NCBI RefSeq assembly: GCF_000733295.1
Contig: NZ_JPMI01000168.1
Coordinates: 1 to 64,000, forward strand
Direction: 5' to 3'
Length of the DNA stretch: 64,000 nucleotides
From: Archangium violaceum Cb vi76
GTDB taxonomy: Bacteria; Myxococcota; Myxococcia; Myxococcales; Myxococcaceae
The first letter of the stretch is position 1. The number at the start of each line of letters is the position of its first letter. The position numbers and the translations under genes are program-made. The notes beneath the pieces were generated by a model that saw only the letters and a list, made by a program, of their open reading frames with translations, was not told where the DNA came from and searched no databases. Shown here piece by piece: positions 48,141-56,919 of this stretch.

Positions 48141-48161
48141 AGGACGTCGAGGGAGTGCGTC

Positions 48162-48671
48162 TCAGAGCACCTTCACCTTGATGCTCTTGAGCTCCTGATC
48201 GCCGCGGAGAACGGTGACGGTCCACTCGCCGGCCTTGTTCAGGCGCACGCCGGTCCACTGGCGGGAGCGCCAGCCCTCGCCCTTGATCTTCACGTCCTTG
48301 GTCTCGCGGACCACGTTGCCCTGCTTCACCTGGATCATCAGATCCTCGATGGTGTCGCCCTGGGGAACCAGGTAGGACTGCCACAGCATGACGTTGGTGC
48401 CGGCCTTGACGGAGTCCGGGTTGGCCTCGGCGATGCACTCGAACTTGTTGGGGCCCTCCTTGGCCACCTCGGTGCACAGCTTGGCGTCCACGAGCACGGG
48501 GCCCTGGCCCTGGCCCTTGTAGAAGTACTCCCAGGTGCTCTTCACCGCGTCGGCGGACGGGGCCTTCACGGGCTCCTGGGCCGGGGCGCTCTCCACCGCG
48601 TCCTGGGCCATCGCCACGCCACTGAACGCCACCACCGCGCACATCGCCAGCTTCTTCAGATTGCCTGCCAT
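48162..48671 (-). CDS. Exported beta-rich protein (possibly DUF2914-like)
   Basis: 169 residues. The signal peptide (MAGNLKKLAMCAVVAFSGVA) is cleaved near MAQ. The mature protein has two cysteines bracketing a short loop (LCTEVAKEGPNKFEC) and a C-terminal strand pair GEWTVTVLRGDQELKSIKV that recalls DUF2914-type domains; the match is weak. GAGGGGGAG lies just upstream of the ATG, so translation should be strong. It sits between the pyrophosphatase and the AtoE-like transporter on the same strand. Confidence 0.72.
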   Translation of the reverse strand: MAGNLKKLAMCAVVAFSGVAMAQDAVESAPAQEPVKAPSADAVKSTWEYFYKGQGQGPVLVDAKLCTEVAKEGPNKFECIAEANPDSVKAGTNVMLWQSYLVPQGDTIEDLMIQVKQGNVVRETKDVKIKGEGWRSRQWTGVRLNKAGEWTVTVLRGDQELKSIKVKVL

Positions 48672-48736
48672 GGTGTCTCCCCCTCGATGGGCTGAAAGGG
48701 GCCAGCCCTCGCGGCCGGCCCGCTGGGGGCGAGTGT

Positions 48737-50077
48737 CTACCACAGGAAGAAGGCGAGGGTGACGAGCGGCAGGTACACGAAGAAGGCCACCAGCAGGAAG
48801 CCGAGGATGTCCTTGAAGTCGAGCCGCGCCACCGCGAGCAGGGGCAGGGCCCAGAAGGGCTGGATGAGGTCGGTGGCCATGTCTCCCCAGGCGTACGCGA
48901 GCACCACCTTCTCCGGCGCCACCCCGAGCGTCCGGGCCGCCTCCAGCAGATAGGGCGCCTCGATGGCCCACTTGGAGCCGCCCGAGGGCACGAAGTAGTT
49001 CACCACGCCGCTGTACAGGTAGACGATGGCGGGGAACGTCTGCTGGGTGGAGAGCGAGACGAAGAGCTGGCCGATGCGCTCGGTGAGGCCGGTGGCCTTG
49101 AAGATGCCGTAGATGCCCGCGTAGAGCGGGAACTGGAGCACGATGCCGTGCAGCACGCTGGCGGCCTCCTCGCTGGCCTTGAGCAGCCGCGCGGGCGTGC
49201 CGTGCAGCAGCACCGCCAGCGTGAGGAAGAGGAAGTTCACCACGTTGAGGTTGATGGCCTTCCAGCCGCCGTGCAGCCACAGGTGGCGCCCGAACCAGAG
49301 CAGGCCCAGCGCGCCGAAGACGACGTTGAGCAGCGGCGAGAAGTCCATCCACACCGCGGCGCTCTTCTCGCGCGGACGCACGGGCGGCTCGAAGTCCTTC
49401 AGTTGCTCCAGGATGGCCGGGTCCACCCGCACCGCCGCCCCGGGCCGCGGGTGCAGCGCCCAGGCCAGCAGCGTGAGGCCGCCCACCACCGCCACGGTGA
49501 GCCCGAGGTTGAAGGGGGAGAAGAGCGTGCGGTCGATGGGGATGAGGCCGAGCTGCTTCTCCAGGAAGTGGCCGGGGGTGGCCACCAGCAGCGGAGCCGA
49601 GGCGGACAGGCCCGCGTGCCACGTGGCGCCCAGGCCGAAGTACGCGCAGGCCACCAGCAGCCGGTAGTCCACGTCCGGTTGTCTCCGCACCACGAAGCGC
49701 ACCAGCATGGCGCTCGCCACCAGGGACAGGCCCCAGTTGATGTAGGCCAGCCCCATGGACACCGAGGCCATGAGCACCACCGCGCTCCGGGGGCCGCGCG
49801 CCAGTCCCGCCAGGTGCTCCAGCACCGCCCTCACCGGCCGCGTGAGCGCCAGCAGGTACCCGGTGAACATCACCAGCGCCATCTGCATGGAGAAGGTGAG
49901 CAGCTCCCAGAAGCCTCCCCCCCATGCGTCCACCACCTTCCCCGGCGGCGCGTCCGCCCAACCCGTCGCCAGCCCCATGGTGAGCAGTGACAGCAGCACC
50001 GCGATGGCGAACGAGCTGGGCACGAAGCGCGCGGAGAAGCGTCCGAGGGCCTCCGCGATGCGAACGAGTGTTTCCAC
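48737..50077 (-). CDS. Short-chain fatty acid transporter (AtoE / TIGR00366 family)
   Basis: About 446 residues from a GTG at 50077, close to the usual AtoE length of ~440. At least ten hydrophobic helices. Family markers: RFVPSSFAIAVLLSLL near the start, ASVSMGLAYINWGLSLVASA, YFGLGATWHAGLSASAPLLV and FVPSGGSKWAIEAPYL. AtoE-type carriers import short-chain fatty acids such as acetoacetate or butyrate. In-frame sequence continues upstream to 50293 but is Arg/Cys-rich and not conserved. No clear Shine-Dalgarno at the chosen start, so it is uncertain by a few codons. Confidence 0.85.
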   Translation of the reverse strand: METLVRIAEALGRFSARFVPSSFAIAVLLSLLTMGLATGWADAPPGKVVDAWGGGFWELLTFSMQMALVMFTGYLLALTRPVRAVLEHLAGLARGPRSAVVLMASVSMGLAYINWGLSLVASAMLVRFVVRRQPDVDYRLLVACAYFGLGATWHAGLSASAPLLVATPGHFLEKQLGLIPIDRTLFSPFNLGLTVAVVGGLTLLAWALHPRPGAAVRVDPAILEQLKDFEPPVRPREKSAAVWMDFSPLLNVVFGALGLLWFGRHLWLHGGWKAINLNVVNFLFLTLAVLLHGTPARLLKASEEAASVLHGIVLQFPLYAGIYGIFKATGLTERIGQLFVSLSTQQTFPAIVYLYSGVVNYFVPSGGSKWAIEAPYLLEAARTLGVAPEKVVLAYAWGDMATDLIQPFWALPLLAVARLDFKDILGFLLVAFFVYLPLVTLAFFLW

Positions 50078-50291
50078 GGCGGCGCATCTGAACACGGAGC
50101 AGCACGCCTTCCGAGAAATCCGGCACGCCCTCCCCGCGCCGCGGCGGCCTTCCCCGTGACCACTGGCGCACGTTTCGGGCGCTCCAAGTGTCCGGTGTCG
50201 AGCGGAATGGACCCATGGGACGGCCCCACATGTCAGGGAATGCGCAGCCCCCCACTTGGCGGACGCAAGTGCAATGGCCATCTGCCCCCCC

Positions 50292-50606
50292 ATGGCCTAC
50301 CGCGTCCATATCCCCGTGGAGCTGTGGAGCACCTTGAAAGCGCTTCCACCCGCCCTCGTCGAACGCGTCCACCGGCGCATCGACGACATCGCCCAGCTGG
50401 CCGAGGTGGCTCCACCTCTCAACCCGCTCTGGTTCAAGCTCGGCGCCACCGATCGGCCCTTGCTGCGCTGCATCGTGGACGGCTACGCCCTGCTCTACGA
50501 GGTCGACGAGTCCTGCCGCACCGTCTCCGTGCTCGACGTCGAGCGGGAGGAGAGCGAGCTGGCTTCCCTCTCCTCTGACCTCGTGGCCGCCAGCGGCCGT
50601 CACTGA
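50292..50606 (+). CDS. RelE/ParE-type small protein without visible antitoxin
   Basis: 104 residues (an ATG at 50274 would add six). MAYRVHIPVELWSTLKALPP, a central RRIDDIAQLAE helix, LLRCIVDGYALLYEVDE and SVLDVERE follow the RelE/ParE toxin fold order (helix, sheet with Arg/Tyr). The catalytic-type C-terminal residues of RelE are not evident. No antitoxin-like gene overlaps or adjoins it, so it may be a solitary or domesticated member. Confidence 0.65.
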   Translation: MAYRVHIPVELWSTLKALPPALVERVHRRIDDIAQLAEVAPPLNPLWFKLGATDRPLLRCIVDGYALLYEVDESCRTVSVLDVEREESELASLSSDLVAASGRH

Positions 50607-50627
50607 CGCGGCTTTCCTCCGTTGTAC

Positions 50628-50651
50628 ACCCTCGCCCCCGCGGGAGAGGGG
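50628..50651. repeat. Degenerate REP-like element (copy e)
   Basis: ACCCTCGCCCCCGCGGGAGA and GGGG: the palindromic core is shortened compared with the other copies. Confidence 0.45.
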
Positions 50652-50836
50652 ATGTGGATTCACCTGGTGCGCAGGACGCCGTACGCCGTCATCGCTCCCT
50701 CTCGGCGATGATGCCCCGCACCCAGACTCTTCCCCGCCATCCTCGGTGCCCGCCGCGCGGCCCTTCCGGACGTGCTCACCGCTTCGCGCTCCTCGCGCCG
50801 GGGCGGGAGGACCCTCCGGTGCCGGGCTCGCGAAAG

Positions 50837-50855
50837 TTGTCCAACTGTTGGACAA
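50837..50855. promoter_or_regulatory. 19-bp perfect palindrome, candidate operator
   Basis: TTGTCCAAC-T-GTTGGACAA, with AA/TT matching again one position outside each arm. It lies 215 bp upstream of the kinase gene in a gene-free stretch. Confidence 0.5.
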
Positions 50856-51069
50856 GTTCGTGAAGCGTGTGCCCCGAGCGGGCTCCGCGCAGCGGCAGTG
50901 GATCATTCAGAGGTGGACTGGAAACAGGCGGCGCGGCGGTAGAAGTTTCAGCCCCGTCGTGGTGCTTTTTACAGGCCTCCGACGAGTTGCCTGTACCAGG
51001 GAATGAGGGGATGCGCGCCGATAGTGTCCTACAGGCAGGGCACTTCAACCACTTCGCGACGCAGCAGGT

Positions 51070-53007
51070 GTGCGGACCCTCGTCGGTGGCGACGGCACGA
51101 AGCTGGCATGGCTTTGGGGTGCCGTGGAACCCGACTCCCGCCCGAACTGCGCCTGCCACACTCCGCACACGGAGCTGGCGGAGTGCCCCACCGTCGTGCG
51201 GCCTCCCGAGGCCCGCGCGTCGGCCCAGGTGACCCTGCCGCCCTGGGGCGAGCGGGGCGAGAGGCTCGTGGGTCAGCGCTTCGGCAGCTTCATGGCGCTG
51301 CGCGAGCTGGGGCGCGGTGGCATGGGCACGGTGTTGCTCGCCGAACACGTCCTCATTCCCAAGCGCGTCGCGGTGAAGGTGCTCCACCGCCACCTCGCCG
51401 AAGAGCCGGAGCTCGTCTCCCGCTTCCTCGCCGAGGCGCGGGCCATGAGCCTGGTGCAGCACGAGAACGTCGTCACCGTGTACGACCTCGACACGCGCGA
51501 CGGGCGCCCCTACTTCGTCATGGAGTACCTGGAGGGCCAGAGCCTCGCCGCCTTCGCTCGCGGGCCCCTCGAGCCGGCGCTGGCCGTGGAGCTGCTCGCC
51601 CAGGTGTGCGAAGCGCTCGGGGCCGCCCATGCCCGTGGCATCGTCCACCGCGACCTCAAGCCCGCCAATGTCTTCCTCGTGCCGGGCAACCACGGGCGCC
51701 ACCGGGCGAAGCTGCTCGACTTCGGTATCGCCAAGCGGCTCGTCCGGCTGGAGGGGGAGACGCCCACCCGCACCGGCGTGCTCATGGGCACGCCCGAGTT
51801 CATGGCCCCCGAGCAGTGTGGCGGCAAGGACGTGGACGCGCGCACGGACCTCTACGCGGTGGGGGTGCTGGGCTACCTGCTGCTCACCGGCACCACGCCT
51901 TTCACCGGCAGCAACGCCGCCGAAATCCTCGTGGCCCACCTGCAGCAGACGCCGCGCCCGCCGCATGAGGTGCGCCCGGGGATTCCGCCCTCGCTGTCCG
52001 CGGTGCTGCTGCGCGCGCTCGCCAAGCGGCCCGAGGCGCGCTACGCCACCGCCGCCGAGCTGCGCTCCGCCCTGGAGGCCTCCATCACCCCGGCGCGCAC
52101 GCCCGCGCCGCTGCCCACGGCCGGCTTCTTCGCGCGTGTGCCGGTGCATGGCTCGCTGGGCATGCGCGAGTACCCGTGTGAGCGCGTGGGCCGCACCGGC
52201 CTCTTCGTGCGTACCGGTGACGAGCCACCTCCCGTCCTCGCGGACGTGTCGCTGCTGCTGCGGCTGCCCGGAGGCGAGCTGCCCTGCACCGGCAAGGTGG
52301 TGGGCCACGTGACGGCCGAGCAGGCCCGGGCGTGGAACATGGTGCCAGGCTTTGGCGTGGAGCTACGCGATGCCACCGCCGCCTTCCAGCAGACCTTCGC
52401 CCAGCTGCTCGCGGGGGAGAAGCCCCCGGAGCCCACGCCGCCCGCCGCGCCCCAGGACGACGCTCGTGCCGAGCCCCTCCTGCGCGAGTTCCGCCAGCGG
52501 CTGTCCGGAGACCATTACACGGTGCTGCGCGTGCCCCGGGACGCCGACGCCGACATGGTGCGCACCAGTGCACGGGACGCACGCAACCGGCTGGAGCCCC
52601 TGCTCACGCTTCCCCTGTCTCCCGGCCAGCGGGCCCTGGTGCAGCGGGCGCTCGGCAAGGTGGCCGAGGCGCTCCTCGTGCTCGGCCACCTGGAGCGGCG
52701 CGTGGAGTACGACGCGGAGCTGCGCAACCTGGACGGCGTGGTACGCTGCCTAGCCGCTGGCCTCACCGTCACCGCTCTGGAGACGTGCCGCCGGCGCTTC
52801 CTCGCCCGCCACCCGGAGACGGAAGGGCACTCGGTGTTGCACCTGGCTTCCGGGGAGGCCTTCCGCTCCGCTGGCCGCCTGCCCGAGGCCCTCTCCGCCT
52901 ACGAGGCCGCCCTCCGGGTGGATCCGCTTCACCTCGAAGCCCTCAAACGCTGGCACGCCCTCCGGGTGAGGATGCGTGGACATGCGGCCCCCGCGCCCCC
53001 CCGTTAG
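51070..53007 (+). CDS. Ser/Thr protein kinase with PilZ-like, J-like and TPR-like C-terminal parts
   Basis: 645 residues from a GTG. Kinase domain about 70-340: Gly-loop GRGGMG at 81-86, Lys103, HRDLKPAN at 193-200, DFG at 217-219 and APE at 246-248, so catalytically complete. Residues ~363-435 (REYPCERVGRTGLFVRT through PGFGVELRD) look like a PilZ domain, which in other proteins binds cyclic-di-GMP; the usual RxxxR is only partly kept. About 480-555 (DHYTVLRVPRDADADMVRTS) resembles a DnaJ J-domain without HPD. A TPR-like pair ends the protein (about 590-630). No membrane helix. The start is uncertain: no good Shine-Dalgarno, and the first 60 residues are not conserved-looking. Confidence 0.85.
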   Translation: MRTLVGGDGTKLAWLWGAVEPDSRPNCACHTPHTELAECPTVVRPPEARASAQVTLPPWGERGERLVGQRFGSFMALRELGRGGMGTVLLAEHVLIPKRVAVKVLHRHLAEEPELVSRFLAEARAMSLVQHENVVTVYDLDTRDGRPYFVMEYLEGQSLAAFARGPLEPALAVELLAQVCEALGAAHARGIVHRDLKPANVFLVPGNHGRHRAKLLDFGIAKRLVRLEGETPTRTGVLMGTPEFMAPEQCGGKDVDARTDLYAVGVLGYLLLTGTTPFTGSNAAEILVAHLQQTPRPPHEVRPGIPPSLSAVLLRALAKRPEARYATAAELRSALEASITPARTPAPLPTAGFFARVPVHGSLGMREYPCERVGRTGLFVRTGDEPPPVLADVSLLLRLPGGELPCTGKVVGHVTAEQARAWNMVPGFGVELRDATAAFQQTFAQLLAGEKPPEPTPPAAPQDDARAEPLLREFRQRLSGDHYTVLRVPRDADADMVRTSARDARNRLEPLLTLPLSPGQRALVQRALGKVAEALLVLGHLERRVEYDAELRNLDGVVRCLAAGLTVTALETCRRRFLARHPETEGHSVLHLASGEAFRSAGRLPEALSAYEAALRVDPLHLEALKRWHALRVRMRGHAAPAPPR

Positions 53008-53008
53008 T

Positions 53009-54331
53009 ATGGGCGCGCCCATGGCCTCCGACCCCTTCGACTCCGACGACACGCTTCCCACTCAGGGGCGGTTCAACCGCTTCCGCAAGCTGGCCGGACT
53101 CTCCGCTCAAATCAGCGCGGACGTGCTCAAGAGTGGGGCGAAACGGCTGGCCGGTCAGGAGCCGGAGTTCCTGAGCAAGGCCGCCGCGGAGAAGCTCGTC
53201 TCCACGCTGGGAGAGCTCAAGGGCGCGGCCATGAAGCTGGGCCAGGCGGTGTCCATGGACACGGAGCTGCTCAGCCCCGAGGTGCGCCAGGTCATCGCCC
53301 GCCTGCAGAACGAGGCGCCGCCCATGCCGTGGGAGGTGGTGGCTCGTGTCCTTCGCGAGGAGCTCGGGGATGCTCCGGAGGCGCTCTTCCGCGAGTTCGA
53401 GCCGAAGCCGCTCGCCGCCGCCTCGTTGGGCCAGGTGCACCGCGCCGTGCTGCACGACGGCCGCGAGGTGGCGGTGAAGGTGCAATACCCCGGCATCGCC
53501 GAGACGCTCAGCGGCGACATGGACAACCTGGGCCTGGTGGTGAAGACCGTCTCGAAGGCCTCGCGCCTCACGGATGGCACCGCCTACTTCCAGGAGTTGC
53601 GCGAGGAGATGTTGCTGGAGACGGACTACCTGCGCGAGGCCGCGCTGTGTACCTCCTTCGCCCGTGGCGCGGCGCGCCTGCCGGACCTGAAGGTGCCCGA
53701 GGTCATCACCGAGCGCACCACCCGGCGCGTGCTCACCCTGGAGCTGCTCCGGGGCCGTCCCTTGAAGGACTGGGTGGTGTCCGGGCCCTCGGTGGAGGAG
53801 CGCTTCCGCGTGGCGCGCCAGCTCATCCTCGCCATCTACGGGCCCTTCTTCCTCAATGGGGAGCTGCAGGCGGATCCGCACCCGGGCAACTTCATGGTGC
53901 TGGAGGACGGGCGGCTGGGGGTGCTCGACTTCGGCTCCATCAAGCGCTTCAGCCCGCGCTTCGTGGACGCCAACCGGCGCATGTTCCTGCACGCGGTGCG
54001 GCTCGAGTCCATGGATGTGATGGGATTGAGCCGCGAGGTGGGCTTCACCTCGGAGCTGCCGGACGCGGAGGCGGCGCCGCTCATCCAGGAGGTGCTGCAC
54101 ATCGCGGGGCGGCCCATGCGCACCACGCCGTACGACTACGCCACGTGCCAGATTCCGCGGGACATGAAGCTGCACTTCGCGCGCAACGCCGCCCGCTTCC
54201 TGAAGATCCGTCCGCCCGCCGAGGCGGTGATGTTCTTCCGCTCGACGGGAGGACTGGCGCAGAACCTGAAGCTGATTGGGGCTCGGGGCGACTTCCGTGG
54301 CGTCTTCCTGGAGGTCGCTTCGCTGCTGTGA
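53009..54331 (+). CDS. ABC1/AarF/UbiB-family atypical kinase
   Basis: About 440 residues. UbiB/ADCK features: the KxGQ motif in LKGAAMKLGQAVSMD, the Ala-rich loop AAASLGQVHRAVL that replaces the usual Gly-loop, the lysine in VAVKVQYPG, a catalytic QADPHPGNFM and DFG in LDFGSIKRF. The family supports ubiquinone biosynthesis or lipid homeostasis, through ATPase rather than protein-kinase activity. The start is either the ATG at 53009, two bases after the kinase stop, or 53021; operon with the upstream kinase gene is clear. No C-terminal membrane helices are seen, unlike E. coli UbiB. Confidence 0.88.
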   Translation: MGAPMASDPFDSDDTLPTQGRFNRFRKLAGLSAQISADVLKSGAKRLAGQEPEFLSKAAAEKLVSTLGELKGAAMKLGQAVSMDTELLSPEVRQVIARLQNEAPPMPWEVVARVLREELGDAPEALFREFEPKPLAAASLGQVHRAVLHDGREVAVKVQYPGIAETLSGDMDNLGLVVKTVSKASRLTDGTAYFQELREEMLLETDYLREAALCTSFARGAARLPDLKVPEVITERTTRRVLTLELLRGRPLKDWVVSGPSVEERFRVARQLILAIYGPFFLNGELQADPHPGNFMVLEDGRLGVLDFGSIKRFSPRFVDANRRMFLHAVRLESMDVMGLSREVGFTSELPDAEAAPLIQEVLHIAGRPMRTTPYDYATCQIPRDMKLHFARNAARFLKIRPPAEAVMFFRSTGGLAQNLKLIGARGDFRGVFLEVASLL

Positions 54332-54340
54332 GCGGATATC

Positions 54341-54375
54341 CCCTCTCCCTTTGGGAGAGGGTCGGGGTGAGGGTC
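54341..54375 (+). repeat. REP-like intergenic palindromic element (copy f)
   Basis: CCCTCTCCCTTTGGGAGAGG then GTCGGGGTGAGGGTC, 9 bp after the AarF stop. It marks the boundary before the toxin region. Confidence 0.8.
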
Positions 54376-54477
54376 TTCCCGCTCTGGATTGCCGACCCGA
54401 TGACTTGACCTCTCCCATGACATCTCCCTGAACTCCAGGGTGTCACTGTCAGCCCATGCGGCTGGGGGAGGTGGGGC

Positions 54478-56040
54478 ATGTCCACTCGTCGTGCTGGCGC
54501 GCTCTGTCCGGACGCGCGGCTGTTTCAAGCTTTGGCTCTGGCTGTGCTCCTCGGCGGGTGCGCCACGGGTCATCCGCGCGCGAGCCTGACGAGCGGTTTC
54601 GGGCTCCACTCGCGACCCACCTCGCTCCGTGACGGTGCCGGACCCCGGCAACCCACTTCCACTCTTGGAGAGGCGGAGGGCGCCGCGGGCGGCTTCCCCG
54701 AGCAGAAGGCGGACCTCTTCCAGGTGCTGCAGGAGGTCAGTGGCCTCGGAGAGGACGCTCGGCACCCGGTGGGCGCGGCGCTCTACGTGGAGCAGGCGCG
54801 CCAACTCCTGGGCCGGTTGGCCAAGACGCCCGTGACACAGCGGAGCTTCGCTCCGCGCCAGGCGCTGTTCTGGCTGCTGCGCGAGGCGCTCGAGGGCCGT
54901 GAGCGCGTGGAATACGCCGACTTGAAGTGGCGCGCCGAGCGCTTCGGGCTGCTGGTGATGGTGCGTCCGGACGGCTACCTGGTGGCCGCACTCGACGGCA
55001 CGCCACTTCAACGCCAGGGCCCACTGGAACTCGTGGAAGGGGAGTGGAGGGTGGGCCGCCTCGTGGTGGGCGGCTTCTACTTCTCACACGGAGGTATCTT
55101 CTATCCGGTCACCGAGGCCCTGCGGCGCGCGGACAGCTCACCCCTGGCGGAACTGGGGCTGGGGAGGGACCCGCTCAACGCCGCGCTCGATGGAGCCCAG
55201 GATGCGCTGGCGGAGATGACGCTGGCGCTGGCGCACGCCGTGCTCCACCCCATTCGCACGCTGGAGGACCTGGGGCAGTTGCCCACCACGGTGGCGTACC
55301 TCATCGCCACCTCGCCCGAGTACTTCGCGCGCTACGGGGCCATGTCGCGGGAGGACCAGATACGCGAGGCGGCGCGCTTGTCCACGCACCTGCTCATGTT
55401 GCTCGGGGGCGCGAGGGCCACGGTGGGACGAATGGGCGGGCTGGGGGCGGAGCTGCCAGGGCTATCACTCACAGCCAGGGGAGAGTTGGTGCTCGGCGAA
55501 ACCGTGGTGGCGGGCACGGCGAGCACGGTGGGCGTGGACCTGGGTGCCTTCTCCATCCTCCACATGGCGGGGAAGAGCCGGGGCAGCAACACCGGCGGTG
55601 CGCGCGGAAAGGCGGGGAAGGCGTCTCAGACGGCTCCGGCGAGGGGCCCTGGCAGGTGGACGTACAAGAAGCCCACCAACGAGTCCAAGCGCTCCCAGGA
55701 CTACCAGGAGCAGGTGACGGGGCGGCCCGCGTGGTGGGTGTACATGATTGGGAAAGTGGAGTTCGACGGCATCAAGCTGGGTGAACTGCTGGAGGCCAAG
55801 GGCCCCGGCTACTGCTCCTTCTTCGAGGCGGATGGCTTGCCCAAGCCCTGGTTCGAGGCGTCCGGCGGGTTCAAGGAACTAATGGAGCAAGCCAGGAAAC
55901 AATCGGAGGCGGCCCGGCAGTTGGGACTGCCGGTGAGCTGGCACGTCGCCGATGCCAAGGTGGCGGAGTTCCTTCGCGCAACCTTCAAGAAAGAAGGCTG
56001 GAAGAACATCACCGTCCAACACACGCGGTCCGTGCAGTAG
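54478..56040 (+). CDS. Polymorphic toxin lipoprotein with C-terminal Tox-REase-5 domain
   Basis: 520 residues. The signal sequence ends in LLGGC (Cys28), so the protein should be lipid-anchored. The middle (about 40-390) is mostly helical with hydrophobic stretches and probably serves presentation or trafficking. The last ~125 residues (from about 396) match Tox-REase-5, a restriction-endonuclease-fold toxin domain: ESKRSQDYQEQVTG, Asp430 in VEFDGI and E-x-K (Glu439, Lys441) in LLEAKGPGY, then a helix and VSWHVADAKVAEFLR. Expected to be a DNase delivered to neighbouring cells. GGGGAGG precedes the ATG. The Imm52 gene follows after 12 bp. Confidence 0.85.
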   Translation: MSTRRAGALCPDARLFQALALAVLLGGCATGHPRASLTSGFGLHSRPTSLRDGAGPRQPTSTLGEAEGAAGGFPEQKADLFQVLQEVSGLGEDARHPVGAALYVEQARQLLGRLAKTPVTQRSFAPRQALFWLLREALEGRERVEYADLKWRAERFGLLVMVRPDGYLVAALDGTPLQRQGPLELVEGEWRVGRLVVGGFYFSHGGIFYPVTEALRRADSSPLAELGLGRDPLNAALDGAQDALAEMTLALAHAVLHPIRTLEDLGQLPTTVAYLIATSPEYFARYGAMSREDQIREAARLSTHLLMLLGGARATVGRMGGLGAELPGLSLTARGELVLGETVVAGTASTVGVDLGAFSILHMAGKSRGSNTGGARGKAGKASQTAPARGPGRWTYKKPTNESKRSQDYQEQVTGRPAWWVYMIGKVEFDGIKLGELLEAKGPGYCSFFEADGLPKPWFEASGGFKELMEQARKQSEAARQLGLPVSWHVADAKVAEFLRATFKKEGWKNITVQHTRSVQ

Positions 56041-56052
56041 AAAGGAGTACGC

Positions 56053-56805
56053 ATGCGAGAGGATGATGAGGACTACTATGTCGGGGCGTACTGGGGCCCG
56101 CGCAAGGAGACAGCGCTGGAGTGTGCGCGGCGCGCGGAGCTCTTCTTCCACATGCTGGCGCGGTGTGACGCGTCATTCGCCCAGTGGTATGGGGCGGGCC
56201 GTGGCTTCCCCCGTGAGCTGCCAGGTTGGCCTGTCCGCCCGGAGATGAAGGAATTGGAAACATTCCTCCTCAAGGGGAGGAGCCGTACGGATGTTGGCAA
56301 GGAGGTCATTGAGAGGCTGGGCTTCAGCCAGATGGTGTGGAACGCCAAGAGGGAGGCCACGAAGCTCCACCTGACTTGTGGCGGATACTCACCGTGGGGA
56401 GGGCCCAATCTGTGTCTGCTCAACCCCCCCCGGCAGGGCGCTGTCCGGGAACGGCTGCTGCGCGTGCCCGTGCTGGCCGAGGTGCTCACCAGCATGGTGA
56501 CTGCGTGGGACCCCGACTACGCCATGGCCAGCTCCTCTCAGATGGTGGACTTCGTGGAAAAGGGCGGGTCCGAGGTGCGGATGGGCTGGCTGACCTACCT
56601 GTCGCGCCGTCTGGGCAACCTGCCGCCGTTGCCCGCGCCCGTGCGCATCGAGCCGGTGGGGACGCTGGGCTGGCTCCTCGTGCTCTCCCCCGAGCCCATG
56701 ACGGCGAGCAACCCCGAGCACGTGGCGTTCACCGCTCGCGTCCGAGAGTTCCTCGACCGGGCAGGTCTCATCCAACGTCCGCAACCCGAGCCCGCGGCAG
56801 AGTGA
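56053..56805 (+). CDS. Imm52-family immunity protein
   Basis: 250 residues, no signal peptide. The opening YYVGAYWGPRKETALECARR and the later FAQWYGAGRG are typical of Imm52, the immunity family repeatedly found beside Tox-REase-5 toxins. It should bind and neutralise the toxin encoded 12 bp upstream. AAAGGAG lies five bases before the ATG. Beyond its stop a short plus-strand frame (56807-56899, ending KQLGHRTVVLRGKQ) has no start codon of its own and might be the tail of a lost toxin cassette; this is speculative. Confidence 0.87.
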   Translation: MREDDEDYYVGAYWGPRKETALECARRAELFFHMLARCDASFAQWYGAGRGFPRELPGWPVRPEMKELETFLLKGRSRTDVGKEVIERLGFSQMVWNAKREATKLHLTCGGYSPWGGPNLCLLNPPRQGAVRERLLRVPVLAEVLTSMVTAWDPDYAMASSSQMVDFVEKGGSEVRMGWLTYLSRRLGNLPPLPAPVRIEPVGTLGWLLVLSPEPMTASNPEHVAFTARVREFLDRAGLIQRPQPEPAAE

Positions 56806-56919
56806 CACGAGCACGTGCTCGCCACTGTCGGAGCGGTTCATCCAAGAGGCGACGAAGCAGTTGGGGCACCGGACCGTGGTCCTCCGCGGAAAGCAGTGAG
56901 GCACACCCGCGGGCCCGCG

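Larger units (their letters stand above)
47799..48161. other. 363-bp intergenic region with no gene
   Basis: It holds the upstream region of hppA and two REP-like elements in opposite orientation (48009-48043 and 48106-48140). No open frame with coding features was seen; a canonical promoter was not recognised. Confidence 0.6.
50607..51069. other. 463-bp intergenic region
   Basis: It contains a degenerate REP-like element (50628-50651) and a 19-bp palindrome (50837-50855) but no open frame with coding features. The segment 50920-51010 is AT-richer and may hold the promoter of the kinase gene at 51070. Confidence 0.5.

Noticed and set aside
48672-50906. Upstream in-frame extension of the exported protein at 48162
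   Set aside because: It overlaps the AtoE gene antisense-like; the ATG at 48671 starts a clean signal peptide with a strong ribosome site.
56807-56899. Short plus-strand frame after Imm52 that could be a toxin tail
   Set aside because: No start codon, no ribosome site and no firm family match; kept only as a remark in the Imm52 entry.
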